Shown: one piece after another, positions 40,701 to 51,100 of the stretch
Layout of the letters: every line of letters starts with the position of its first letter
Position numbering within the stretch: the first letter of the stretch is position 1
Source: Diplosphaera chodatii
Lineage: Eukaryota > Chlorophyta > Trebouxiophyceae > Prasiolales > Stichococcaceae
NCBI GenBank assembly: GCA_032358165.1
Contig: JAALGY010000043.1
Coordinates: 620,001 to 684,000, forward strand
Length of the DNA: 64,000 nt
Direction: 5' to 3'
Made by a program: the position numbers and the translations under genes
The notes under the pieces: model-generated
What the model was told of the DNA's origin: nothing
The model's input: the letters and a program-made list of their open reading frames with translations, nothing else
The model's database searches: none

Positions 40701-43700
40701 CGTCCAGCTGCCACGCGCGCGTAGGCCAGATCCTGCGGACCGCTGCCGGCGGCGGCGCGGGCGGCCTGCAGCTGCTGTCCCCGCTGCAGGTACCCTTCGG
40801 AACTCACTGCCACAGTTCCTGTCGATGCGCACCAACCCAAATCTGTGTGCCCGGTGGTGGTCCCTTTAACCCTGGCAAGTGTGTCTCAACTGCAAGTCAG
40901 CATGCGGTGCCGCTGTGCTGGTGCAACATCAACTGCCTGCGCTTTCTGATCGGTGAGATCGGACGCCGTGACTCGCCGCCGGGCTCGCTGACCTCCTGCC
41001 GGCATCGCACCGCGGCAGGTTGTGAGCCGGGCGGACATGGAGGCCGCGCCGGCGGCGGCCCGGGCCCGGCAGGCGCTGGCGGCGACCATGGCGGCCTGGG
41101 CGCGGCTCACGGGCCAGCAGCCGCCGCCGCCCGCCGCCCAGCTGCTGCGCCTGGCGCCGGAGCCCGGGGAGGCACACGGCCGGCACGCAGCCGACAGCGC
41201 GTTTGCAGGTGGGCACGCGGCGCAGGAGCTGCCGCCGGACCTTCCGCCGGCGGCCGCCTGGGCGCACGCGGCCGCGCTGGCGACCTCCAAGGCCGCCGTG
41301 CGCCTGCTGGGGGCGGTGGCCCCCCACGGCCCGCAGCCGCCGCCGCCGCAGCAGCGGCAGGCGGCGGCGGAGCCCGGCGCCGCGCCCGGCGGGCTGTCCA
41401 GCGTCGACCTGGGCGCCTGGGCGGCCCTGGAGTGGCCCAGCGCCGGCATGCAGCTGGCGGGGCGGGCCGCGGGCGCGGCCGCGTCGGCGGCGCTGCCCCG
41501 CTGCCTGGCGGAAGCGGCGGCGGACGGCGGAGCGGCCGTGGACGGCCCGCCGGACACGAGCCAGCTGCCGGGTGCAGTTTCGAGCCGCGCCTGGGGCATC
41601 GCGTGGCGGCTGGTCTCGTCAGTCAAGGCGGCGCTCGCGGCCGCTGCCGCCCCGGCCGGCGCCAGCGTCGGCGCGGCTGCGGCGGCAGCGCTGCGGCAGC
41701 CGCTGCCGCCCTCCGCAGCCGCCGCCGTCGCGGCGGCGGCGCTGGGTGCGGACGGGGGCGGTCCCGCCTTGGCCGCCGCTGCGCTGGCCGCTGCCGCGCT
41801 GGACGCCGCCTGGCGGTGTTCCGGCGGCGACGCGGACGCTGGCTGGCAGTCAACGGGGCGGGGCCGCCGGCGCTGGCGTGCTGACAGCCGCCGCGGCCCC
41901 CCGCGATCAGCCAGCCGAAGCAGCAGCGGAGCAGCAGGCTCGCCCAGCCCGGACCGCAGCCGCAGCCGCAGACGCAGAGTGAGGAGCAGCGGCTCCTGGT
42001 CAGACAGCGCGTCGTCCTGGACATCATATTCGTCGGGCCGCAGCAGCAGCAGGAGCGTCAGCAGCCGCGGCGGTCGGGGCAGCGCAGGCAGGGGCGGCAC
42101 CAGCCGCAGCCCCAGCCGGAGCGCCAACCGCAGTATGCCGTCAGGTGCGGCGGCCGCCTCGCCGCAGCCCGCCAGCGCCACGGAGGAGCCGGAGGCCGGC
42201 GAGATCCCCGGCGAGGTCGCCGGGCCGGCTGCTGCCAGCACGGCCGCGGCCCAGCCGCTCAGGGGGCGGCGGCGGCGGCGGCGGCGTCATGCGAGCCCGT
42301 CCCCCAGGCGCCGCAGCCGCAGCAGCGCCAGCAGCTCGCGCGGCGCCGCGAGCCCCCCGCCCGCCGCCGAGGCCTGGGGCTCCGCCACCTGGGACGCTTC
42401 CCCGGGGAGTCCGGCGCCGGCCGCCGTCGTGCGCGCCTTCGAGCGCCTGCTGCAGCCGCCGTCCGACCAGGCCAGGTGCGCCTCCCTATCACCGCACGTG
42501 CGGTTGCGGTTGTCCCTCTTCCCGGGTGACCAGCAGTGGGAGCCCCTGCCTTTCCGCGAAAACAGCACATGCTCTGCTGCAGCAGTGCATGCAAGGGCAC
42601 AGGGCACGCGCGCAGCCGTGTCCCGCACCCTCGTCCGCTGTATGTCCGCCGACGCCAACCGTCGGCTGGTGTGCTGTTTTGCCGCAGGGCCGCCAGCGGG
42701 TCGCCCGCGGCGTCGCTGGACGAGGGCGAGGTGCGGGCCGGGGCGGCGGCGGGGCCCGGCTGCGGCGCGCTCGACATGGCAGAGCGCGCCCACGCGGCGC
42801 TCAACCTGGCCGCCTACCACGCCCTGACGGGCTCCGGCGCCGATGCGATGGGGGCTGCCGGCCGCGCCACGGCGCTGGCCGCTGCAGGTGGGCTCGCCTG
42901 CCGACGTCGAGATGTTGTCAAGTTGCCGTGGTCCCACCCTGCCTACATGATTACACAGCTTTTCCTCGTGCTGCACTCTGCGTGTCGCAGCTGGCGGTCC
43001 CGACTGGCTTGTCCATTTCCCTTACCGCGCCATTGTTCCTCCCATTCTTGCGCAATCCGACAGGCTCTTTGTCTCCTCCGCGCAGCAAACGACGGCGAGC
43101 TGCAGCGGCACGTGTGGGGCGAGGTCATGGCGCTGTCAGCCGCAGCCCTCAGCGCAGAGGATGCGCCGGACGGAGAACTCCTGGCTGCCAGCTCGAACCC
43201 CAGGGCCAGCTCAGCCCAGGAGCAGGCTGCGGGCCCGCAGCAGCATCGCGGCAGCGCATCCACTGGTGTTGCGGCTGCAGGGCTGTCCGCCGCGAGCGCA
43301 TCCTCAGCTGAGGCAGCAGCGGCGGGGGCGCGGGCCCGCGCGGCGGGATTTGCCGGCTTCATGGCGCAGGTGCGCCGGCTGCTGGCGGCTGCCGCGGCCC
43401 GCACCCAGGCGCCGCTGGCTGCACAGACCCTCCAGCTGCAGGCGCGATCATGCTTGCGTCTGACGCATGCTGCGCTGCCGGCGCATGCAGAGCCCCATCC
43501 TAGACACTTGACCGTTTGAACTAGCCACACCCATGGTGATTTTCCGCAGGAGTGCATGGTATGTGACCGACTGATTTGATGCGTTGTCGCGGCGCAGGAC
43601 GCGGCGCTCAGTGACGCGCTGTGCGGCCGCGCACGCAGCAGCATGGCGCTGGTGGCTGCGGCGCTGGCGCCCGTCCTGCCGCGCCTGCTGCCGTCAGAGG

Positions 43701-44623
43701 CGGCGGAGGTCGCGGAGTTCCTGGCGTCAGCGCAGCCCGCGTCGCCCGACGTCGCGCAGCTGCTGCTGTCTGTCGCGTCCAGGTGCCTCCTGAGAGCTAT
43801 GCAGCATGGTAGTGCCCTAACAGTCAAGCAAGACCACAGCCGGACGGCGTCTGCCTGTGCTCGTACACAAGCGCCTCACAGGTGTGCACCCGGCAGCGGG
43901 AAGTCAGCCAGGCCGACATGCAGTGCCCGACAGCGGCAAGCGCCGCCAGCACAACTGGCACAGCCCCTCGCTCCCTGAAACTTCCGCACCTCCACTCCCC
44001 TCTGCGCCCGTGCGCAGCCGGGCCCAGGACCCGCAGTGGCGCGGCTGGGCGGTGCCGCTCGCGGCCGGGGCGCTGCTGCGCGCCGCCCCGCCCGCGCCGC
44101 CGGCTGCCTGGCTGCAGGCCATCGCGCTGGCTGCTCAGGTTTGCCAGTCCGCACTTTACTGTGAGTCCCTATGTTGGAGTCTGTGAACCTTCCAACCAGT
44201 CAGAGCGAAGGTTATTGTCGAAACAAGTGCTCTGCAGGCACATACCGTAATGCATCTGATAGCATGCTGCTGTCGTGTCAGACTCACGACGATTCCTTAT
44301 CTGCAGGTGTCCAGGCTGGCAGAGAGGGAGCTGGCGGCGGCGGCGGTGGCGGCGCAGCCCCGGAGCCTGGCGCTGTGGCGGAAGCACGTGGCGCTGCAGG
44401 GGGCCCAGGGTTTGGGCTCTGCCGTCATCTGCTATGACAGCATTTTGCTCCGTGGATCAGGCGCGATGCAACCATGATGAGTGACGTCACGATAGCCACA
44501 GGTTCGAGTTGTGGCGCCGGGAAATGCAGTGGCGGTGTGTGTGCCCACATTGCAGGTAGCGAAGCCAAGGCAGCAGCCGTCGCAGGGATGGAGGCGGCGG
44601 GTTTTGCAGCGCCGAAGCCGTGA
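34747..44623 (+). CDS. ZFC3H1-like protein (nuclear exosome adaptor family) with RS blocks and HAT-like repeats
   Basis: In animals ZFC3H1 links polyadenylated nuclear RNA to the exosome helicase MTR4 (PAXT). The first exon (ATG 34747) ends LPLPFYT; the next holds DPDLIITFDDGDHE, matching the family's FDDGD-type block, and a coiled segment LRRRIGELEAKIQAAKRQQA. In-phase splicing from EDVSPEQ (36185) to AAEEARLRRRLILRARVEG (36346) shows one continuous gene. A first RS block lies near 37057-37310. The putative C3H1 finger is split by an intron: LCPFETAVRG (ending 38296) and ACRDASCAHQMRGDYALPP (from 38452). Then come HAT/TPR-like helices such as PGSYVAWCVAAEAQARW and CAVLWLAAAHLAARGQLPRA, a second RS block (41880-42350), and helices ending SLALWRKHVALQ and GMEAAGFAAPKP at the TGA 44621-44623. 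Many exon edges in the Ala-rich parts are uncertain. Confidence 0.7.
38310..38330 (+). repeat. interstitial telomeric repeat, (TTTAGGG)3
   Basis: Three perfect TTTAGGG units, preceded by GGG from a partial fourth, 13 bases inside the 155-base intron 38297-38451 of the ZFC3H1-like gene. TTTAGGG is the telomere unit of land plants and several green algae including Chlorella. The flanks are ordinary intron sequence, so this is not a chromosome end. Confidence 0.9.
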
Positions 44624-45862
44624 TGCCAGTCGCCAGAGGTTCCACACAACCCGGACATACCCTGGGCGCTGCACATCTTGTTGCACGACCCATGCCTATG
44701 CAATCGCCAGTCTTGACATGTCGAGTAACAGCGTGTGGCTTGCACACATACGTGTGTCTGCGAAGGACAAGGTGTATGCCAAGGAATGCTGTGGGCAGTC
44801 AGAGCCCTTTCATCAGTTTTGGACATTCGTATGCTACCTCAGGTCATACTTGGCTTGTTGTCAGCCAGACGCTATACTCTGGCTGGTTCACCTGCGCACG
44901 TGGAGACATGACGTGCGGATCTTGCTGCCCAAACAGGAAGGCGGAGCGGGGGCGGAGCTGCGGGGTGGGTGAGTGCTGGCACCTGCCGCCAGCTGCGCCT
45001 GCCACAACTCCGGGGACCCGTTGCTGGAGACGCTTTGCGGCAGTGCAGCTCGATCATATTGCCGGCCTTGCGCACCTGCCTTACATTTGGAGTTCTCATG
45101 TCTGGCTTCGCAGGTGGCAGCACCCAAGTCGTGAAGGTGGCGTTCAGACCCCAGGGGCTGCTCTGCGGCGTGGAGGCAGTGAATCCCACAGCCAGCATTG
45201 CAGGCAGTGGGCCAGCAGTGAGGTCAGCACCCCGTCACCCTTGACTGTCGGCTGCTGCCGGCCTGAGCTCGCGCTGCAGACAAGCAGCAGGCATGGCGGA
45301 GCCGTCAGGTGCAGTCCACAGTGCACGGTGAGATTGCTGATGCGTCTTGTTAGTCGTGTTCGGGTCCCTGCACTTTTTGTCCGGCTGTGCCAGCGACAGG
45401 GTGCAGCAGGTGCCAGTTTTGGTTGGCCCTCGGCATTACAGCAGCGAAGGCAGACATATCAGGCAATACAGGGCGGGAGACAGTCGAGAGTCCTAGGTAG
45501 TAGGGGCTGTGTCAAACATAACTACTGCTCGAGTGGGGCACCTCCACATTGATGATTGTGGGCTCCAGCGGCCAGCGCTGTGCGACGCGCCACACTCGCT
45601 GAGACAGCGATGGGGAGCATCTAATGCCCAAGCTGTTCAGTGATCGAGATATCAAAATGTGCTTGCAGAAGTTGTCCCTAGTGTTCTGTGGTGCAACATG
45701 AGGCGCATACTGCCCTGTAAGCAAAAAAGCACTGACTACCACATCTATTGCCACAATCCTTAACCCTGCCCACAGTGCATCACAGTGTCGGCACTTGCAG
45801 CATCGCATGGCTTCATTCGATACATGCCGTTCATAAATCCTAAGCGTCTAGTCGTTGTCTGT
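44624..45862. other. region between convergent ZFC3H1-like and orphan genes
   Basis: About 1.2 kb. A 933-base open frame (44620-45552, plus) exists but is Cys/Arg-rich, lacks coding bias and overlaps the ZFC3H1 stop; I treat it as chance. A minus-strand stretch near 44950-45060 has a decent donor after WQAQLAAG, but I could not join it to anything. TGTAA at 45716-45720 is a possible polyadenylation signal. Otherwise nothing visible. Confidence 0.4.
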
Positions 45863-47589
45863 TCATGGACACATCATGTTCGCCGGTATGCGCCGCGCAT
45901 CGACACCGATGCCGAAGCCCAGGGGTGCCGGGTCCAAACCCAGTGCTCTTGCCGCCCGCAGCTCCTTGCCCTGCAGTGACGCAGGTGGCTGTCCTGAATT
46001 GCGTGCAGCTCTCACATGCTGCAACAAGCTGCCAAGCACGTCGCTGCAATTGGGCCAGTTGCTGGCAGTTCCCACAGCGCATCATGCCGTCGCCATTGTG
46101 CAAGAACTTCAGGCGCCACTCGCGCTAGCCTGTGCGGTGGACACCCGCGAGGTGCAGCCGCAGCTCACCGGCAGGCCGTGCGGCCACTGCCGCAGCAGCT
46201 CGGCCTCTGCTGTTGCGGCGGCGGCGGGACGCGGCGTGTTTTGGTGGCGCCGGCCGCTGGCCGATGCTGCGCTGCTGTTATGGCCTGTGTCAAAGCGCGC
46301 GTGCGCCTCATGACGGCGGCCCTGGGGCAGCCGGTCCGCTGCAGGGCTGGCGCGGCGGCCGATGTCCAGGCTGGTGGCTGTGACGAGGCCTGCGCAGAAT
46401 GGGGTGCTGACGGTTTGGTACAGGTGCAAGGCAGACGCAGCAGTGCCAGTCAGCAGAGCCGGCCAGTCGAACCAGTTTGCCCTGCCCAATGGAGGCTGAC
46501 TGCACAATATCTGAGGGGTTGAACACAAACGGCAGCACCTGCAGGGGCAAGGATGTGCCCGGTGCCTCCAAGGTACGGCGCTCGCGCCGCAGTGCTGGCT
46601 GCTGGAGCCGTTGCTGGGCGCTGCTGCCCGCCGTCGGCCGCCCAGCCGTGGCGCAGCGGGCTGTCTGGGGACTCGCCCCGTGCCCGCGACGCACATGGAT
46701 TCTGCTGGCATCTGCGTGCGCCCCTCAGCTGCAGACAAGATGCAGCAAGGCCTCACACGACAGCCATGGTATAGTGCTGAAGATCTGCCCTGCATAAGCC
46801 AGAGAGCATGTCCAATGCATCGCCCTGTCCCACACGCAAAGTACACCATCAGATTGCAGTCATGAGTCAGAAGCGTGTAGCCCTGTATCAGTACGGGGAC
46901 ATCAACCTCTGCATGTACAGTCGATCGACGGCTAGCTGGTGCTGTGGCTGAGACAGAGGGTGCATGGCCAGTGTTTGAGGTGCAGCTGACCTGCTGATGT
47001 CTACAAAATACGTACTCCTGTCTGGTCGAAGCTGCGGTCGCCGCGCGCTGCGGCGCCCATGTGCAGCAGATAGTCGCGCTGCGCCGCATGGCGCCGCCCG
47101 CCGGGCCGCTGGCTGCGCAGCCCCGCGGCATCGGCGTTCGCACGGGCAGTGCGTGCCTCAAACTCGGGCCTATATATGTTCAGCATACATACGACACGTG
47201 TGCCTTCCTGTCTCGATCATACACTGAAAGAGCGTCATGCTCGACAGTCCCTGTTATCCACTAGCGACATGGTTGCAGGGCTGCAGTCCGCACCGCAGGA
47301 CACGCAGGCAGGGGCGCTTCGGCAAGCCGTACACGCACGTCCCTGTGTATGTCAAGCAAAATCTATACATGAAACAAGTCCCGAGATGCAGATGGCCACC
47401 TCGCCGGTGGGTGGGCAGGTGGTTCGAGGCGGATTCATCAGAATACGGTCATACATGGTCATGGTCATGGTTCTCACCGTTGCTACTGAAGTTGATGCTG
47501 GCCTTGGGCGCCTCGAATCTATCACGGACACCCTCATCAAACCTGTGCCTTTCATGCGGTGTCGCGGTGAACCAGGACCGCCTCGTCAT
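45863..47589 (-). CDS. unrecognised protein, 277 residues, six exons
   Basis: Exons 47589-47478, 47342-47294, 47169-47016, 46728-46539, 46389-46169 and 45970-45863 join with every phase matching and sum to 278 codons including the stop. Third positions are strongly G/C-rich in this frame. The N-terminus reads MTRRSWFTATPHERHRFDEG, then RDRFEAPKASINFSSNG; exon 3 gives AQRDYLLHMGAAARGDRSFD; exon 5 gives LVTATSLDIGRR and AELLRQWPHGLP; the C-terminus is ALGLDPAPLGFGIGVDARRI then PANMMCP. The protein is basic, Arg/Ala-rich, with no membrane segment or signal peptide. I do not recognise a family. Exon 2 (49 bases) is the least certain. Divergent from the SNM1 gene. Confidence 0.55.
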
Positions 47590-48142
47590 CGTGCGCTGAG
47601 TATGGTGTGCTTGTGCTGACTATGGCGGTGCAACAGTATTTTCACCGTGAAACCTCGACTTACAGCCCATTTCTGTGCACCTCTCAGGCAGAGGGGCCTT
47701 GCAAGATAGGCTGCTTGCTCCGAGTGAGATGCGCCCTCGGGCACGCCGAGCTCCGGAAAGCAGCCCTGCACCGGTCCAGGTTTGGAGGCATAACAATGAA
47801 CGAGGTCTGCCACTTTGGTTTTTGATCGTGCAAGGTGCAGCTCAAGCATGCGCAGATTGCGCACACCAAAGGCTGATACAGTACCGATGGTGGCAGCCTG
47901 CCTGCGGTGACCGCGGTCCTGCATCCTTGTGGATCCACTTCGTGCGCCGGTTGTGGTGCACATCCTTTGAGCACCTCCGTGCACCACCAATGCCATTGCA
48001 TCTTTGCGTTTGATTGCCTACAGCAATCGTACAAGCAACGTAAGGCTCACGCTCTGAACGCTTTTGGCGTCCACGGGAGCTGCAACCACGTTCATTCGGT
48101 TGCTTGGGACAAGCTTGCACCTTGCTCTGCGCCACTGCAGCC
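47590..48142. other. intergenic region between divergent orphan and SNM1 genes
   Basis: About 550 bases; promoter region for both genes by position. No element, repeat or RNA gene recognised. Confidence 0.4.
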
Positions 48143-51100
48143 ATGGCAAGGATGAAGTACAGCAGACCCCTTGATGCCAGCAGGGCCTTGACGTGCCAAA
48201 ACAGTGGCACTGCACCTGATCACGCTCCATGCGGCGCGTCAGTGACGCACGGCGCAGAGGAGGAGCAACATGGCGGTTGCGGCGTCCAGCAGGAAAACGT
48301 TGCGCCTGGGGTCCAAGCCCCGGCACAGCCGACAGTAACGGTAGCATGTGGCAGCAGGGCTCGGTGCAGCTTGCCGTTCTCTGCGCACGCTGCAACAGAG
48401 GGTACAACAAGTGATGCTGGTCGCGCAGCCATGGCCACGGTTCCGGTTCGAGTTGGCCAGAACACGCCACCAGTGCAGCCCAGCCAGGCGGAAGCGGACA
48501 CCCGTCCCACGCAGCCGCTCGTACTTCAACTGCATGCCCAGCAGCCTCAGCATCTGGCAGGGAGTGACCTGCTACATGAGCGGCAGAGTGGACTGGGCTA
48601 CGATCAGGAAGCGCATGCAGTGCCACTGCCAGATGCGCAACCGCCAGACGTCATCGACCTGACAGCCGCAGACGCTACGCAGCCCCAGTCTCAGCCTGAG
48701 CCGCTGGAGGCTCATCATGCCCCAGCTGCATGGCAAGGCCGCCACCCCGGCGCCATTGTCAGCAGGCAGAGCAGTTTGCTCAGCAACCTACGCGGTTCCC
48801 AGCCGCTGCCAGCGCAGGTTGCCGTGCAGCCGCAGCAACAGCAGCGGGACACACCAGCCGGGCCTGCAGCAGCGTGGCTTGTGACTCAGACCTGGGAGCA
48901 GCCATGTCTCAGCCAGCTGGCAAGCGGTGCAGGCTCCGGCCATGCACAGGTGGCCCCGCTCGTATAAGTGCAGCACTCGACTACCGCGTGTTTGCCGGCT
49001 ATACCGCTTGCACTGTGCTCTGTTTTAACGACCGTACAATTGCGCTCACCACAGTGTGTTGTCATGTTCAGGCCTTCTGCCCGAGATGCAACGACTACCT
49101 GTATGACATCGCGGCGGATGCCGCTGGGCGTGCGGCTCATGTCGCAACATGCGGCAGGGCCTCCAGCAGCACCGGCGGCGGCGTTGCTGGTGCGGTGGGC
49201 AGCGTCACAGAGGGACTGGACGGCATCTGCCTCTCCGATGGCGATGACGAGGACGCAGGCGATGGCCAGCCGGACGGCGGCGCAGGCAAGTGCCTCAGAG
49301 AGTGCATGTGTGTGCGCGAGTTTTGGGTCGGCGGGCCAGCATGTGCTGCACGAAGGACAGGATCCTGCTTGGCTGAGGCTTGTTCATCCTGTGGCAGTCC
49401 GCTGACGCCGGCAGCACGAAACGTCCCTGCAGAGCAGCAGCAGCAGCAGGGGCAGGGGAGCCGCAAAAGGCGCAGCAAGCAGCCGCTGGATGAGGCGGTG
49501 CGGGTGTGGCTGACCAGCATGTCCCTGGCCGACTGCTGCGACGCCTTTGCCCAGGTGCTGCATGCTTATCCCAGGACCACCGACATCCCACGTGCAAGTG
49601 CACGTTCTGCCTACGAATACTGCACAAGTGACCCGTTTTAGTTTTCTGTGATACTCTGCTACCTTTGAAGTATCCAACATGGTGTCCGCACACTGCGCAG
49701 GCTGGCGTCGCGTTTGCGGACCTGCCCGGCCTGGGGAACGCCGACCTGCAGGCCCTGGGGGTGCGGGCCCTGGGCCGCCGCCGCCGCCTCATCGCCGCGG
49801 CGGCCGAGCTGCGGCCGGGCACCGGCACGCCCCCGCCCACAAAGCCAGGCGCAGCGGCAGGTGCAAGCGCAGCCCTCCGCAGGCTGCGGGCTCCTCTGCC
49901 ACTCAGCGCCGGCCTGTGCTTCCTGCTTGGTGCTGAAGCCAGCCGTGATTTGGCGCTGCAGGGCAGTGGCGCGGGGACCTGGGCCCAAAGCGCATCACGG
50001 ACTTCTTCACGCCCCCCGGCGGGCGGCCCCCGCCGCCCCCCTTCCAGCAGCCCCTCGAGGTACCCCACTCCGCTCTCTGCTCGCTCTGTGCATACAACCC
50101 ATGAATGCAGCAGGCCTCGATGCCTGCACCCACCGCTGCACTGCAGGGCACCTGTCCTCGGCGCAGGGTCCCTTCACGGGACCTTGATGTGCAGGCAGGT
50201 GGTGGCTCCAGGCTTCCACTGCTGACGTGCGCCTCACACCCTGCAGGGCGGCCTGACGTCGGCGCCGCGGCCCAGGGCCACCATCGACCGCTTCCTGCAG
50301 CGCGGCGCCGAGCGCCCCGCCCCCGCCGCCGAGCCGCGCCTGCTGCCGGCGGCGTGGGCGTCCGACCGCGCCGGACCGGCACCCTCTGGTGCGACAGGGT
50401 GCACAACAACTTCCTTGGTTTTGCAGCTCTTGCTTGTTTGACGACAACCCGCACTGCACGCTTTTTGTGTTACGTGCCCCTTGGCGGAGCGATACTGCTC
50501 ATGCGTCAATGAAATGAGTCGAATATGTTGCATTGTCTGCATTTGGCTGAAGTCCGGCAGCCAGCGCTTGGTGTGCCCGCGCACAGGTGGCAGCGGCTGG
50601 CTGCCGGAGTGGCAGCTGCTGCCCGGCATACGGCTGGTCGTGGACAAGTTCGGGCCCAAGACAACGGGTGTCCCCGCGACCGCCTGGTTCCTGACGCACT
50701 TCCATGCAGACCACTACGGAGGTGCTAATGATTCGATTTGTCAAAATTCTGAGTAAGGCAAAAAAATCGGCTATCGCACGAGATATGCGCAGGCTTCGGT
50801 TGGCACACAGGCTCGATACTGTGTGTGCCAGCGCCTGTCGTCATAACAGCCTACAGCGCTGGCAGCTTACGTCGCAGGCATCAGTATCCCACCACTGTCG
50901 CTACGTGTCGGAAACAGCTACGAAACTTGTTGGGCCTGGCACGTGCAGGGTTGACCAAGCGCTGGTGCTCAAACAACAAGGGCCTGATCTACTGCACCAC
51001 GCCCACCGCCAAGCTGGCCTCCGACCGCCTCAAGGTGCGACTCAGCCTATGCCGGGACACTGCATTTGCACAGCTTGCACGTTTCTCCTTTGTAGGTGTG

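Noticed and set aside
40886..42241. 451-codon minus-strand open frame
   Set aside because: Antisense to Ala-rich and RS-rich ZFC3H1 exons, low-complexity composition, no splice logic.
44620..45552. 933-base open frame on the plus strand
   Set aside because: It overlaps the ZFC3H1 stop, is Cys/Arg/Ser/His-rich without coding bias and shows no domain; more likely chance openness in 3' flanking DNA.
45855..46313. 152-codon plus-strand open frame
   Set aside because: It overlaps minus-strand exons whose phases match across six exons; the plus frame cannot be joined to neighbours.
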